Below are positions 17,100 to 26,835 of a stretch of DNA of 64,000 bases, piece after piece. This DNA comes from JAAZZY01 sp964612505 (GTDB lineage Bacteria; Chlamydiota; Chlamydiia; Chlamydiales; JAAZZY01), in assembly GCA_964612505.1 (NCBI GenBank), contig CAZTEX010000012.1:1-64000 (forward strand), in the 5' to 3' direction. The position numbers and the translations under genes are program-made. Positions within the stretch are counted from its first letter, which is position 1, and every line of letters starts with the position of its first letter. The notes beneath the pieces are model-generated. The model saw only the letters and a program-made list of their open reading frames with translations. It had not been told where the DNA came from and searched no databases.

Positions 17100-18083
17100 T
17101 CACTGCGTACTGTTTAGTTTGAGGGTTGAAACCTGAATAGACTCATGGTGGGGAAATTCACTCATAATGCCAGTCATAAACTGAGTAGCATTTAAAAGAG
17201 CTTGATTAATACTTTTTGTCAGATTTTTAGAGTAAAGATTAGGGAAGGAGCGAAAAGCTGCATACCATTCTCGGGTTGTTTCTCTAAGATAATGATTATT
17301 AAATCGTGTATCGACTGGAGCTTTAAAGCGATTATAATATTGAACATCTTCATAGCCATTTTCCGTTGAGCAAGAATATGGATCTTGAGGATGCTTTTGG
17401 CAATAGGCCTCTTTATAGTATTTTTTCCAAACGGCTCGATGGTCATTGAGATAGCCTTGCTGTTGCGCAGCTAAGAATTGCTCACCGACACTTTGAAATT
17501 TGATGCGGGCAAAAAATCCATCACTTTGATTCTTATCCCAAATCTTTTGACATTGGCCAACCAGGGTTTGCCAAAATTGCTCTGAGGTTGCTTTGAGTGA
17601 AAACCTCCTTTCGACAAAACTTTCTAAAGAAACTTTTCCAGCTCTAGCCTCACTAAGGAGTTCTTCAGCTTTACCTCGATCTATAAATAGCATGTGTATG
17701 GCTGAATAGAGAGCAGAAAAATAAGGGACTTTATTTGCCTCCAAATCAAACGTAGCACTGGCAGCGATCACTTGATCTTTGCCATCGCTAGTTAAAGTCT
17801 CAATAGGGGGATGCTCTACAGATTGATGAGCTTCTAAGTATGATGGCTCTAAAGAGCTTGCATAAAGTAGTTTGAAGCTTTCTGGAGCGACAAGTTCAAA
17901 GACCCATTGATCTCCCGTTAAAACACCGAGGAATTCGTTAACAGTCACTCCCTCTTTTTGTAAAAGCCTATGAGCTACTAGAGAAATTTTATTGGCAACC
18001 AATAACTCTTTAGCTGCAGGGCACGCTACAAAATCGGTTAACCATTGTGTCATGGGAGTTGTCATAGCCGCAGCGTTTACCAT
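17100..18083 (-). CDS. Hypothetical protein
   Basis: A 327-aa protein with AAGGA upstream of the ATG (MVNAAAMTTPMTQWL). No domain recognised, no signal peptide and no membrane segment. It is rich in aromatic residues in its last third, including a YYKEAYCQKHPQDPY stretch and several DxRFNNHYL-like motifs. It lies downstream of the outer-membrane paralogue at 18191 on the same strand, separated by 107 bp, so co-transcription is possible. The content looks like real coding sequence throughout. Confidence 0.6.
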   Translation of the reverse strand: MVNAAAMTTPMTQWLTDFVACPAAKELLVANKISLVAHRLLQKEGVTVNEFLGVLTGDQWVFELVAPESFKLLYASSLEPSYLEAHQSVEHPPIETLTSDGKDQVIAASATFDLEANKVPYFSALYSAIHMLFIDRGKAEELLSEARAGKVSLESFVERRFSLKATSEQFWQTLVGQCQKIWDKNQSDGFFARIKFQSVGEQFLAAQQQGYLNDHRAVWKKYYKEAYCQKHPQDPYSCSTENGYEDVQYYNRFKAPVDTRFNNHYLRETTREWYAAFRSFPNLYSKNLTKSINQALLNATQFMTGIMSEFPHHESIQVSTLKLNSTQ

Positions 18084-18190
18084 AGATCATCCTTCAAAAA
18101 AAAATTTTAGAAAAAGAGCTTAAACAAACCGTGACAAAGAAAGAACTAAAAAAAGATTTTTTTTTAAATAATGGAAATGAAGGAACTTGT

Positions 18191-19231
18191 TTAAAAAAAG
18201 ACCAAAAGGGCCACAAAGAATGCTGCAAAAGAAGGGGTGTTTTGACCTGCAAACGTAAACCATGGACCAAACATAATCCCTGCATTTTCTGTAATGGTCA
18301 CCTCAATTTCAGGAATGGCAACGTTAAAGGACACCATTTGGGGGACTGTCACAGGTTGTCCAATGCCCATGTTTCCAGTAAATCCCCCGGCAAGGTTTTG
18401 TTCATAGTTAGAATCAAAGGCAATGCTGATATGTTTAGACACTTCTACTTCACCTGAGAAATAAATAGAAAAAATACTACCTGGCCTTATTTTACCATCT
18501 GTAAAGTTATTGCCCCCATAGAGGTTTTCTTTTTTAACTTTAAAATTGGTCGGCATAAAATAACCAAGGGCAGCATAGAGGTTATAAGCATGATTGGTGT
18601 TGTATTTAAAACCTTTTTCAAGGGCGAGATAAAAACCTGACTGAAAAGTTCCTTGTCCTGAGATATCTGTTCCCCCTTTAGAAGGGTTCAGTTTTTGATA
18701 CTTGCCAGTCGGAAAGACCTCTTGAAAGATGAGTCGGCAATTAGGAGTCCAATCTCCATACAAATGTTTATCTTCTGAAATTTGATAGCCCACTCTTAAA
18801 ATTGTGTCAGTGAAATGGGTGTAACTAGCCTGTTTATTATAATTGGATAGTAGGTTGGCAATAAAATCTATTCCAAGCCAATCATTTAATCCCACCTGAG
18901 CATAGGCAGTATATAGCATCGACCAAGTGGTGATGTTTCGCTTATGAATTTTCCAATTATTATCAAAGTTACCATAATAGCAATAGGCAGTAATCGAGGG
19001 CTCAAAAGCAGGTTTATTAGGCGCTGCACCAATGGGTGCAGGAACTAAAAGAGGGCCCATAAACCATTGCTTAAAAAAAGAACGAGAACCTGCGCTTGTT
19101 AATTGATTTTGTCCATTTTTATTATCGGAAAGATATTGATCCCAAAAGTTTTTGGGTTGGTAATCGTTGGCCAAAAGAGAGAAGGGGATAAATAGACAAA
19201 AAATAAAAGCAAAAAATTTATTAAGCATCAT
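18191..19231 (-). CDS. Outer-membrane beta-barrel-like protein, paralogue 2 of 3
   Basis: A 346-aa protein with a clear signal peptide (MMLNKFFAFIFCLFIPFSLL then ANDY). It is homologous to 939-2066: shared PLLVPAPIGAAP versus PLFAPTAITVPHP, EVFPTGKYQ versus EIFPTGKYQ, DISGQGTFQSGFY versus EITGQGSFQSGFY, GGNNFTDGKIRPGSIFSIY versus the equivalent block there. The end GIMFGPWFTFAGQN finishes in FF. Alternating hydrophobic residues and terminal Phe fit an outer-membrane barrel. Ligand unknown. Confidence 0.7.
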   Translation of the reverse strand: MMLNKFFAFIFCLFIPFSLLANDYQPKNFWDQYLSDNKNGQNQLTSAGSRSFFKQWFMGPLLVPAPIGAAPNKPAFEPSITAYCYYGNFDNNWKIHKRNITTWSMLYTAYAQVGLNDWLGIDFIANLLSNYNKQASYTHFTDTILRVGYQISEDKHLYGDWTPNCRLIFQEVFPTGKYQKLNPSKGGTDISGQGTFQSGFYLALEKGFKYNTNHAYNLYAALGYFMPTNFKVKKENLYGGNNFTDGKIRPGSIFSIYFSGEVEVSKHISIAFDSNYEQNLAGGFTGNMGIGQPVTVPQMVSFNVAIPEIEVTITENAGIMFGPWFTFAGQNTPSFAAFFVALLVFF

Positions 19232-19379
19232 CTCGTAAATTATTTTTTCATAAAACTATCGCAAGGAAACGATTTTTGTATAGAAATAAGTTACAATTTT
19301 TGCTGCCAAATTAAAAGAGCCTTTCTGAAGAATTACTTTTAAAATTCTCACTAGAAAGACTCTTATTAAAGAGCAGATC

Positions 19380-20702
19380 TTATGCTTTGATGAAAGCTTC
19401 CAAAGCTTGCTGCATTTGCAGTTTGCTGTTTTCCATCTCTTTGAAAGCTGTTTTAGCTTTGATGAGAAGAGGTTCAGCTGTATCAAAATTCTTGTTATTT
19501 AATTCACGAAGGTAAGTGGAGAAGTCTCTCATGAATGTGTTGAGGGCAGAGATCATGGAGAGTAAGTTGTTTTTCAAATTACTTGCTGCTTGCTGAACTA
19601 CAAAACCATTGAAGGCAATTTCAGAAGGGAGTTGATCTCCTTGCTTGAGATATATTAAGAAACTAAGAAGTGAAGAAAATCGATTTTCTGAACCCACTAA
19701 TTCTACAAGTTTTTGCTTTTTGGTACTTTCATCAATGGCATAGAAGGGGAGACCTGTTAAAGCTGCTAGGGCAGGTGTGATCTCTGATTGGAAAACAAAG
19801 ACAGCCTCTCTTGATAGCTGTTTCATGGGATCATACGTTCTTCTTACCAAAGGATAGGCTTCTAAAAATCCTTTTTGAAAAATTGCCATAAGGTTGTCAA
19901 AACCCGCAAGGAGAAGGCCAAGTTTCCCTTGCAGCTCGGCTGTCGCTCCGATCAAGGCAGCTGCAGTATCAGTTGCGTTGGCAATCGAATGATTCATGAA
20001 ACTTGCAATGAGGGCATTGCCTTGATAGAGGTCTTGATAGTTCTGCTCTTTGACCCCTTCATAGACTTGAGCTCGGACGTAAGCAGCAGCAGCATGCGCG
20101 CCTGTAGCTAAAGCGCTCAAAAGACCTTCCATTCCTTTAAAATATGTAGGCATAGCACCTTTGTATTCAGCTATTTTTTGGGTGCATGCATCAAATTTTT
20201 TTGTAAGCTTTTCAATAGTCTTTTCATGATTTTTTATAATCTGATTAAGAGTTTTTTGTTCATTCTCTGTTCCAGCTGTAAGGCGAGGGTTCTCTTGCGC
20301 TGATGCTAAGCCTATTTTTGTATTTTGAATTGTCCTTTGCAAGGAGAGAGAACTAGAGTGTTCTTGAGCAAGATCGGGGTGCTGAGCATGCATAGTATCT
20401 TGAAGTTTTGCAAAAAATGCACTATGAAGCCAAGAAATGGCGAGTTGAGTGACATCAGACATAATAAGAGGTAGTTGCCCTTGCCAAACATTTTGCAGAG
20501 ATTTTTGACGACAGAAGGAATCGTCTATAGCGGTAAGAACTTTGCCAGTAAACCAGGTACCGCCGCCGAGTGTAGGAAATCCAAGTTCAGTAGCCATGTA
20601 CATTCCTAGGCTCTGCGTGCTACTAGCAACGTAGCCAAGAGCATTGCACCAAGGATCGTTGGGAACGGTACTATTGGGAGAAAAAGTAGCGATTGTATTC
20701 AT
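19380..20702 (-). CDS. Coiled-coil protein, member of a tandem paralogue pair (copy 1)
   Basis: A 440-aa protein of unknown function, homologous to 20827-22161. Shared signatures are the N-terminus FSPNSTVPNDPWCNALGY versus FSPSSAAPNDPFCNALSY, then SFCRQKSLQNV versus YFCRQNSLSMV. The pair also shares a C-terminal IAFNGFVVQQAASNL versus VIFNGFPVFNTSKQF block. A long helical region with heptads lies at about 120-200. No signal peptide; hydrophobic Ala-rich stretches are short. No good Shine-Dalgarno before the ATG. It could be a type III secreted protein, but this is speculation. Confidence 0.6.
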   Translation of the reverse strand: MNTIATFSPNSTVPNDPWCNALGYVASSTQSLGMYMATELGFPTLGGGTWFTGKVLTAIDDSFCRQKSLQNVWQGQLPLIMSDVTQLAISWLHSAFFAKLQDTMHAQHPDLAQEHSSSLSLQRTIQNTKIGLASAQENPRLTAGTENEQKTLNQIIKNHEKTIEKLTKKFDACTQKIAEYKGAMPTYFKGMEGLLSALATGAHAAAAYVRAQVYEGVKEQNYQDLYQGNALIASFMNHSIANATDTAAALIGATAELQGKLGLLLAGFDNLMAIFQKGFLEAYPLVRRTYDPMKQLSREAVFVFQSEITPALAALTGLPFYAIDESTKKQKLVELVGSENRFSSLLSFLIYLKQGDQLPSEIAFNGFVVQQAASNLKNNLLSMISALNTFMRDFSTYLRELNNKNFDTAEPLLIKAKTAFKEMENSKLQMQQALEAFIKA

Positions 20703-20730
20703 AAAATTTTTTGGGGTTGGTTAACAAAAT

Positions 20731-20788
20731 AAAAATAGTATCGGTAGTCATCGATTTAAGAAAATACAATAAAAAAATTGATAGTAAG
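20731..20788 (-). repeat. Conserved upstream block of paralogue pair (copy 1)
   Basis: About 58 bp, similar to 22192-22248 at the same distance upstream of the sister gene, ending in a 19-base identical run (AATAAAAAAATTGATAGTA). Nearly identical DNA before two diverged coding regions suggests a shared promoter or regulator site. Confidence 0.7.
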
Positions 20789-20826
20789 GGGCGCAAGGGA
20801 CCGCAAGAGAAGAAATGGAAGGAGTT

Positions 20827-22161
20827 TTAGTTTTTTAAGAAAGCATCAAAATCCTTTCTGAGCAAAAGAAACTGCTCTTCCATGCGTTTGAAGGCCCCAA
20901 GAGCCATTCGTGAAAATGTCTCTATGTTATCTGCTGGGTTGCCCTCGAATCTGTTAAGGTAAAGCTGATAGGTATACATACAAAGATCGACTGCTTCAAA
21001 CACGCTAATGAGTCTTTGTACGAACTGTTTTGAAGTATTAAAAACAGGAAAACCATTGAAAATAACATCGGAAGGGGTGGGAGATAATCTTTCTCTTACA
21101 TTGACTATGAATTCAAGAAGAGAGAGAAGCTGATTAGATGGATGAATGAGGAGTTTTGTGAGTTTATGCATTTGAGCAAATTTAACAAACTCATCCTTAG
21201 GGATCATTGTTAAAGACTGTAGCGCCATCATCAAATCCGTTAGATAAATATCTTTGACTTTTACAAAGGCGCTTCTCATAGCCGTAGGTATTTTCTCTCC
21301 AGAGCCATATTCTTTTGCAAAACACTCTTCTTTAAATACTTTTACATAATGCTCAAGAATGTGGAAGAGAGAATTCATTTTTCTTGTTAACTCATCATAA
21401 ACATCGCTAATAGCGTTGTCAGCAGTCGTGGCATTTTGAATTGAAAATCCCCCTGTTTGGGCCATTTCTTCACAAGCGTCATAGAGCTCTTGATAATGGC
21501 TTTTTTTCATTTTTTCGACTGTTTCATGTTTGCCATAAGTTAAGCCGGCCTGCGCTCCAAAAAGAGCTGCGGAAGCGAAACGTTTGAAATTGCTTAAATA
21601 AGTGGAAGCAGAAGCTGTCAATGTGGTTATTTCGTTAAGATGCTTATTAAGTATTTTTTGAGCGTCATTGAAACTACTTTCATGTTGTTGCACAAGCTCT
21701 CTGGCTCTTTTTCTTTTAGCAGCTGTTCCTTGAAATAAGCTGGATTTTTTCGCTCCGTTTAAGTCTGCACTTGCTTTGGTTACCAGTTCGCTTGCGCTCT
21801 CTGAAAGCCGTTCAAGGCCCTTAATTTCTCGGTCAGTTTTGCTTTGATACTCTCGCCCCAAGTTCTCAAAGTGCTGAAAAGTTAATTGATGAAGACCCAC
21901 TACAGCCCATTGAATCAAATCAAATCTCAGAGTCATTTTTTGTTCTTCTAGTACCATGGATAAAGAATTTTGACGGCAGAAATAACTATCAGCTAAAGAG
22001 AGTACTTTTCCTGAAAGCCATATAGGAATACCTTTTGTCAACAGTCCAGCCGTCGATAAAAACATTCCGATGTTTTCTGCTGTTTGGGCAGAATAGCTAA
22101 GCGCATTGCAGAAAGGATCATTGGGAGCTGCGCTACTAGGAGAAAAAGATACTTTATTCAT
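20827..22161 (-). CDS. Coiled-coil protein, member of a tandem paralogue pair (copy 2)
   Basis: A 444-aa protein. The ATG at 22161 (MNKVSFSP) is preferred to TTG 22173 because the paralogue begins MNTIATFSP. Long heptad-like region at about 90-200 with many Glu, Lys and Gln. The internal FNGFPVF block and final FKRMEEQFLLLRKDFDAF align with FKEMENSKLQMQQALEAF in copy 1. No recognised domain, no signal peptide. Conserved upstream DNA is shared with copy 1, so the two are probably co-regulated but separately transcribed. Confidence 0.6.
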   Translation of the reverse strand: MNKVSFSPSSAAPNDPFCNALSYSAQTAENIGMFLSTAGLLTKGIPIWLSGKVLSLADSYFCRQNSLSMVLEEQKMTLRFDLIQWAVVGLHQLTFQHFENLGREYQSKTDREIKGLERLSESASELVTKASADLNGAKKSSLFQGTAAKRKRARELVQQHESSFNDAQKILNKHLNEITTLTASASTYLSNFKRFASAALFGAQAGLTYGKHETVEKMKKSHYQELYDACEEMAQTGGFSIQNATTADNAISDVYDELTRKMNSLFHILEHYVKVFKEECFAKEYGSGEKIPTAMRSAFVKVKDIYLTDLMMALQSLTMIPKDEFVKFAQMHKLTKLLIHPSNQLLSLLEFIVNVRERLSPTPSDVIFNGFPVFNTSKQFVQRLISVFEAVDLCMYTYQLYLNRFEGNPADNIETFSRMALGAFKRMEEQFLLLRKDFDAFLKN

Positions 22162-22191
22162 AAAAGATGACAAAAGTTAGTTGATAAGGCA

Positions 22192-22248
22192 AAAAATACT
22201 ACAGGTAACCATCAATTTAAGAAACTCAATAAAAAAATTGATAGTAGG
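22192..22248 (-). repeat. Conserved upstream block of paralogue pair (copy 2)
   Basis: Counterpart of 20731-20788, lying about 30 bp before the start codon of the second paralogue. Confidence 0.7.
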
Positions 22249-22370
22249 TGATGCAAATAGAATGACAGTTGAAAGCATAAGTTGAACTATTTTTTTGTTT
22301 ATAAAAGTAAATCGGCGTAGAATGAAAGATCTAAAATTGTGTTCTAAGCTGTTTATTTAAGAGATTCAAA

Positions 22371-22775
22371 ATGAGTTTTTTTCAAACCATTGGCAAGTTT
22401 TTTTGTACGTGGACTCCCAAGGGGCGAGCAACGCGTAAAGAGTATTGGTCTGTTGCCCTCTTTCGCTTTCTTTTAGATCTCCTTTTAATTTGGATCGTTT
22501 TCATTTTTATACAAAAAGATTATCCTTCTTATCTTATGGGCCCTTTAGTGGTTATCATAGCCGTGAAATGGATCCTCCTTTTACCCCAACTTTTTTTAGT
22601 GATCAGACGTCTCCACGATACAAATAAATCAGGCTGGTTTATCTTAGTCTCTTGGATACCTATCGTAGGTTTTTGGATCCTTTTTTACTGGCTAATCAAA
22701 AAGGGGACCCCTGGCAGTAACGATTATGATGAAAGTGAGAGCCAAGTTCATGACTTACAACTAAGCCAAAGATAG
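22371..22775 (+). CDS. DUF805 family inner-membrane protein
   Basis: A 134-aa protein with the DUF805 hallmarks: N-terminal GRATRKEYW (17-25), RRLHDTNKSGWF after the central helices, and a C-terminal KGTPGSNDYD. Three to four hydrophobic segments. YhaH and YhaI of E. coli belong here; the function of the family is unknown. It stands alone between the coiled-coil pair and the EamA transporter. Confidence 0.85.
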   Translation: MSFFQTIGKFFCTWTPKGRATRKEYWSVALFRFLLDLLLIWIVFIFIQKDYPSYLMGPLVVIIAVKWILLLPQLFLVIRRLHDTNKSGWFILVSWIPIVGFWILFYWLIKKGTPGSNDYDESESQVHDLQLSQR

Positions 22776-22902
22776 GAGATCTTTTTTTAAAAGAAGCTGA
22801 AACTTAAGAAGACACCGTTTTTAATGTTGAAAAATAATTTGAAAATTGACAGAAGTTACAAGTTTTTATAGACTTAAACGATTAATTTTCAATTTGAGGG
22901 CA

Positions 22903-23871
22903 ATGAAACTCTTTAAAAAAAGTGGTCGAGCGTTAAATAACGCTGAGATTTTGAAACAAAAATATGCGATCTATTTTAATTCTAATCGATTAGTAAAAGG
23001 GATTTCCCTCACTCTAATTGGGTGGGTGCTTACGGCTGTGTCAACGGTGGCGTTTCAACATTTAGTGATTAAGAATTCCATTTTTATAACGCTATTTTAT
23101 ATTTTTGTAGCCTCATCCATCCCTCTTTTGATCTGGTCTGGATGCAAAGGAAAAGAGTTTTTTATTTGTGGAAAACCATTCCTTGTTTTATTACGCGTTT
23201 TTTTAGCAGTTGCCACTTACTATACTCACTTTTCTTCTAGAGCGTGGACTTCAAAATCAAGTACGGCCCTTTTATTTAGTAGTGATACCTTTTTTGTCCC
23301 TTTGTTCATTTATCTAATTTTTAAAAAGAAGTTTTCTTCTTTAACATGGAGCGGGCTCCTAGTGGGCTTTTGTGGACTTGCTATTTTACACTCCTTTAAG
23401 TTCGATGTTTTTTCTCTCAATGGCCTACTCAATAGTTCCATTTGTATTGCAAGTGGGGCTTTCATGGCCTGGCTGATTATTCTCACAGGTTACATGATTC
23501 GCCATGATCCACCACTGAGGCAGGCTCTTTACACGGTCTTATTTGGGGTTGTTTTTTCAGGTATTGGAGCCTGGTTAACAGGTTGGCAGCAACCTTGCCC
23601 CACCGATCTTATTTGTATGTTGATTCAAGGGCTCATTTATGCTGGAGCTCTTATATTATTTTTGAATGCTGCAGATTGCATAGAACCTCATGTCGTTGTA
23701 GCACTCGGGCACATAGCACCTCTTTTGATGATTCTTATGAATAACGCGTTTGAACCTTATCTTATTTCTAAAGCCATTTATTTCGGCTCTATCTTGCTAA
23801 TGGCAGGAGTCATCCTTGTCTTGCTTTCAACGCGTTTTCAAAGAAAAGAAGAAGATTTAATTTTAGGCTAA
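22903..23871 (+). CDS. EamA/DMT-superfamily transporter, copy 1
   Basis: About ten hydrophobic helices in a two-fold EamA arrangement. The start is ambiguous. The frame is open from TTG 22846, but ATG 22903 (MKLFKKSGRALN) follows GAGGG and gives the normal positively charged N-terminus, so it is preferred. It is related to 24448-25413: similar LIGWVLTAVSTVAFQ / AFGWFLVALSSVFFT starts and a GLLVGFCGLAILHSF / GLAIGFVGVMSFLSF middle. Members of this superfamily in intracellular bacteria carry SAM or other metabolites; the substrate here is unknown. The 3' end overlaps cdd by 9 bp. Confidence 0.75.
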   Translation: MKLFKKSGRALNNAEILKQKYAIYFNSNRLVKGISLTLIGWVLTAVSTVAFQHLVIKNSIFITLFYIFVASSIPLLIWSGCKGKEFFICGKPFLVLLRVFLAVATYYTHFSSRAWTSKSSTALLFSSDTFFVPLFIYLIFKKKFSSLTWSGLLVGFCGLAILHSFKFDVFSLNGLLNSSICIASGAFMAWLIILTGYMIRHDPPLRQALYTVLFGVVFSGIGAWLTGWQQPCPTDLICMLIQGLIYAGALILFLNAADCIEPHVVVALGHIAPLLMILMNNAFEPYLISKAIYFGSILLMAGVILVLLSTRFQRKEEDLILG

Positions 23872-24300
23872 TAAATTAGCTGGACCAAATGCATAAGGTA
23901 GCAGCTCGTCTAATCGCCATTCATTATAAATTTTTCCATCAGGTGTTGCTGCAAAAATGTAGGCATGGGGATTAAATTCATTGATTACTTGGCGGCAAGG
24001 TCCGCAAGGAGATCCATCTGGACCGAGTACAATCGCAACCGCTCTAATTTTGGTTTCTCCTTCAGAGACAGCCTTAAAAATTGCGACACGCTCTGCACAG
24101 CAACTAGGACTATAAGTTGCACTTTCAATATTGCAACCTGTAAAAATCTTCCCAGATTCCATCAAAATGGCAGCTCCAACCGCATAATGTGAATAGGGAC
24201 AATAGGCGTTTTCCCTGGCTTCTTTGGCTTTTTGAGTGAGTTCTTGAACAAGATCTGAAGAGATAAAGTGAGAAAATTTTCCGAGAGTAACAGAGTTCAT
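23863..24300 (-). CDS. cdd: Cytidine deaminase
   Basis: A 145-aa protein, the size of homotetrameric cytidine deaminases. It has the zinc and proton-shuttle motif CAE (68-70) and PCGPC (98-102), plus the substrate-binding FTGCNIESATYSPSCCAER context. It deaminates cytidine and deoxycytidine to uridine and deoxyuridine in pyrimidine salvage. With tdk 4 kb away it would let the organism use host deoxynucleosides. Transcribed convergently into the tail of the EamA gene at 22903, and divergently from the second EamA gene. Confidence 0.92.
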   Translation of the reverse strand: MNSVTLGKFSHFISSDLVQELTQKAKEARENAYCPYSHYAVGAAILMESGKIFTGCNIESATYSPSCCAERVAIFKAVSEGETKIRAVAIVLGPDGSPCGPCRQVINEFNPHAYIFAATPDGKIYNEWRLDELLPYAFGPANLLA

Positions 24301-24447
24301 ATAATATCCTTAGGTTAGGTTAAGCTTTGGATACTTGAAAATATTAGCTTAAGCGAAGGATATTGCTACACTAAAAAAAATCTTGTATATTTTAGAGAAG
24401 CATGTCAAGCTTACCTCACAGCTGTGATTTTAAGGTAATTTGATTAC

Positions 24448-25413
24448 ATGTATGAAAAATGGTTAAAGTCCGCTAGAGTCGTATTAGCAAAAAAAATTGA
24501 CACAGAAAATCGACATGTAGGCATTGCTTATACTGCTTTTGGTTGGTTTTTAGTTGCTTTAAGTTCTGTTTTTTTTACCCAAACAAGAGCTACTCACTCT
24601 TTAGTCAATACCTGCTTTCATCATTATTTAGCTGCTTTTATGGCGATTAGTCTGTGGGGAGCTTTTAAAAACAAAAAAACTTTTTTTTGTAAAAATCCCT
24701 TCTTGGTGATTCTCAATTCGATTATTTGTATGGCCTGCTATTATATTGCTTTTTCATTTCGCATGGCCCCAGCAGGTGTGCATAACTCTTATCTGCTCAA
24801 TAGCGATGCTCTTCTTTTAGCCCTTGCTTTAGTTTTTTTATTTAAACAACGAATTAGCTTTCTCTCTTGGCTGGGTTTAGCAATTGGATTTGTAGGGGTG
24901 ATGAGCTTTCTTTCTTTCCAAGTCGACTTTTCATCCACAAAAGCAAATCGGGATGGGTTTTTATGTTTATTGTCGGCAGGACTATTAGTAATGCTAATTA
25001 TTTTGACTAAATATCTTTTGCAGAATAATCCACCGATTGTTCTTGCCCTTTCACATTGTTTAGTAGGGCTCTTATGTTCGGGAGTGATGCTTTACTTCTC
25101 TGGGTGGCAATTACCCACTAATTTTGAGCTTTTCTGCATGGGAGCGGATGGCTTTATCTATGGTATTGCCTTGTATTTTTTCATTACAGCCTTAAAATTT
25201 ACCGAAGTTTATATTACGATGTCTCTGAGCTATTTGCTCCCTGTTTTCTTAATTGTGATCAATTTAGGGCTCAATAGAGTGGGCTACGATATCCATATGA
25301 TTGTGGGGATGCTCTTAGTCTTAGTGGGAGTTGCCTTAGTTCCCATCCCAGCCTATCTTTTAGACTATAAAAAAGAGCAAGCCCCTTATATCAACCCTTT
25401 AAAAGAGATTTAA
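24448..25413 (+). CDS. EamA/DMT-superfamily transporter, copy 2
   Basis: A 321-aa protein with about ten hydrophobic helices, paralogous to the transporter at 22903, with the sister genes separated only by cdd. Gene duplication with cdd in between suggests a linked salvage or exchange function, but the substrate is unknown. It ends at a hairpin shared with the convergent gene at 25424. Confidence 0.75.
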   Translation: MYEKWLKSARVVLAKKIDTENRHVGIAYTAFGWFLVALSSVFFTQTRATHSLVNTCFHHYLAAFMAISLWGAFKNKKTFFCKNPFLVILNSIICMACYYIAFSFRMAPAGVHNSYLLNSDALLLALALVFLFKQRISFLSWLGLAIGFVGVMSFLSFQVDFSSTKANRDGFLCLLSAGLLVMLIILTKYLLQNNPPIVLALSHCLVGLLCSGVMLYFSGWQLPTNFELFCMGADGFIYGIALYFFITALKFTEVYITMSLSYLLPVFLIVINLGLNRVGYDIHMIVGMLLVLVGVALVPIPAYLLDYKKEQAPYINPLKEI

Positions 25414-25425
25414 AAGGGTTATTTT
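25393..25425. terminator. Probable bidirectional terminator
   Basis: Inverted repeat AACCCTTT / AAAGGGTT between convergent genes, overlapping the last codons of the EamA gene and followed by ATTTTA. Confidence 0.55.
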
Positions 25426-26794
25426 AGAAATCTCCTAAGAGATGTTTTAGCGCATATTCTAAATCAGCATAATAAAATTTAGCTCCATGCTCAGAAAGTT
25501 TTTTGGGTTCGGCAATCAAGTCCGTGAGCATGATTTCATGGGCCATTTCTCCAAAGATGGATTTCATAATGCCTTCGGGAATTTGAAGAAAGAAAGGACG
25601 TTTAAGCGTTTTGGCAAGAGATTTGGAAAAATTTTCAGTGGTCACATAATGGGGAGAGGTTGCATTGACAGGCCCTTCAATAGAAGAGGTCATCAAAACA
25701 TGATAATATTGGTAGACTAAGTCATCGATGGCAATCCAGCTAAAGTGGTTTTGTCCTCGACCTATTTTAGCTCCAAGTCCCAGCTCAAAAGAACTTAAAA
25801 CTTTTTTAAGGGCCCCTCCTTTAGGAGTTAAAACGCCTCCAGTGCGCATCATAGCCACCCGGCCACGGTTATAGAGGCTTGCTTCATGTTCCCAATCTTT
25901 GATCACCTGAACGAGAAAGCCTGTGCCTGCTTTGCTTTCTTCTGTGCTTTTTTCTCCTTGAGCATAATAGCTCACTCCGGAAGCACAAATAAAAGTATCA
26001 GGAGGAGATCTTAATCCATTGAGAGTTTTAACTAAAAGTTTAGTGGAATGGATACGGCTTTTGTAGATTTTTTCTTTTTTACCCTCGGTCCAAATGCCCA
26101 TCACACTTTCTCCAGCCAAATGAATCAAAGCGTCGTAATCTTCTAAATCTTGAGGATTGATTTTCTGATTTTCAATATCCCAAAAAATTCCTTTTTTGTC
26201 GGCTTGCAAATGACGAGTAATGGGCATCACATTATGTCCCATCATTTTCAAAAAACAAGAGAGAGCAGAGCCAATTAAACCATTTGCCCCCGTCATTAAA
26301 ATATGAAGTTTTTTCTCAGGGTAGCGCTTTTGGAAATCAATATCATTTAAAAGAACTTGACGGCGATAAGAAAAAAGATGGTGTAATCTTTTAGCAATTT
26401 TATTGTTGATGAGGGCTCCTAAAACGCTTTCAAGAGGAATTCGAAAGATGATCTCATCTTCCAAAATACAATGATCGCTATCGACTTCTTTAAAGCGATG
26501 ATGGTGCTCCCAAAAAGAAAAAGGGCCTTTAATTTGGTAGTCGGTAAAAGATTCACCCTCTTTGTAGTCGATGATTTTAAAAAAAGAATCAATGCCCACA
26601 TCACCAAAAAGCATGTATTTAAGATGGAGAATTTCTCCAGGAGCCGTTTGAAAATCTTTAGTCATCACCACTGTATGAAGAAAAGGAGGATTGAGGCGCT
26701 CAACCATTCCTGGGCGCATATGCCAAGCAAAGGCCTCTTTTTTTGAAAGAGGCAAAGGGGTCTCAAAACGAAAGATAAAATTTTCTTCTTGCAT
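25424..26794 (-). CDS. SRPBCC domain fused to TIGR01777-type NAD(P)-dependent epimerase/SDR
   Basis: A 456-aa protein. Residues about 1-150 form a polyketide-cyclase/SRPBCC-type domain (FRFETPLPLSKKEAFAWH, then KYMLFGDVGIDSFF). Residues about 160-456 form an extended SDR of the YfcH/TIGR01777 class: dinucleotide loop MTGANGLIGSAL, LIHLAGESV, SSGVSYYAQGE-like active region, GGVLTPKGGALKKVL, and the DUF1731-like C-terminal end. The two-domain arrangement is known in this family. Function uncharacterised; a cell-division-linked role is proposed for some members. It heads toward mutM and the GyrI-like gene on the same strand. Confidence 0.85.
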   Translation of the reverse strand: MQEENFIFRFETPLPLSKKEAFAWHMRPGMVERLNPPFLHTVVMTKDFQTAPGEILHLKYMLFGDVGIDSFFKIIDYKEGESFTDYQIKGPFSFWEHHHRFKEVDSDHCILEDEIIFRIPLESVLGALINNKIAKRLHHLFSYRRQVLLNDIDFQKRYPEKKLHILMTGANGLIGSALSCFLKMMGHNVMPITRHLQADKKGIFWDIENQKINPQDLEDYDALIHLAGESVMGIWTEGKKEKIYKSRIHSTKLLVKTLNGLRSPPDTFICASGVSYYAQGEKSTEESKAGTGFLVQVIKDWEHEASLYNRGRVAMMRTGGVLTPKGGALKKVLSSFELGLGAKIGRGQNHFSWIAIDDLVYQYYHVLMTSSIEGPVNATSPHYVTTENFSKSLAKTLKRPFFLQIPEGIMKSIFGEMAHEIMLTDLIAEPKKLSEHGAKFYYADLEYALKHLLGDF

Positions 26795-26835
26795 AATGGA
26801 AATGTCATAACAAATATTTTAATTTAAAGGGGGAA

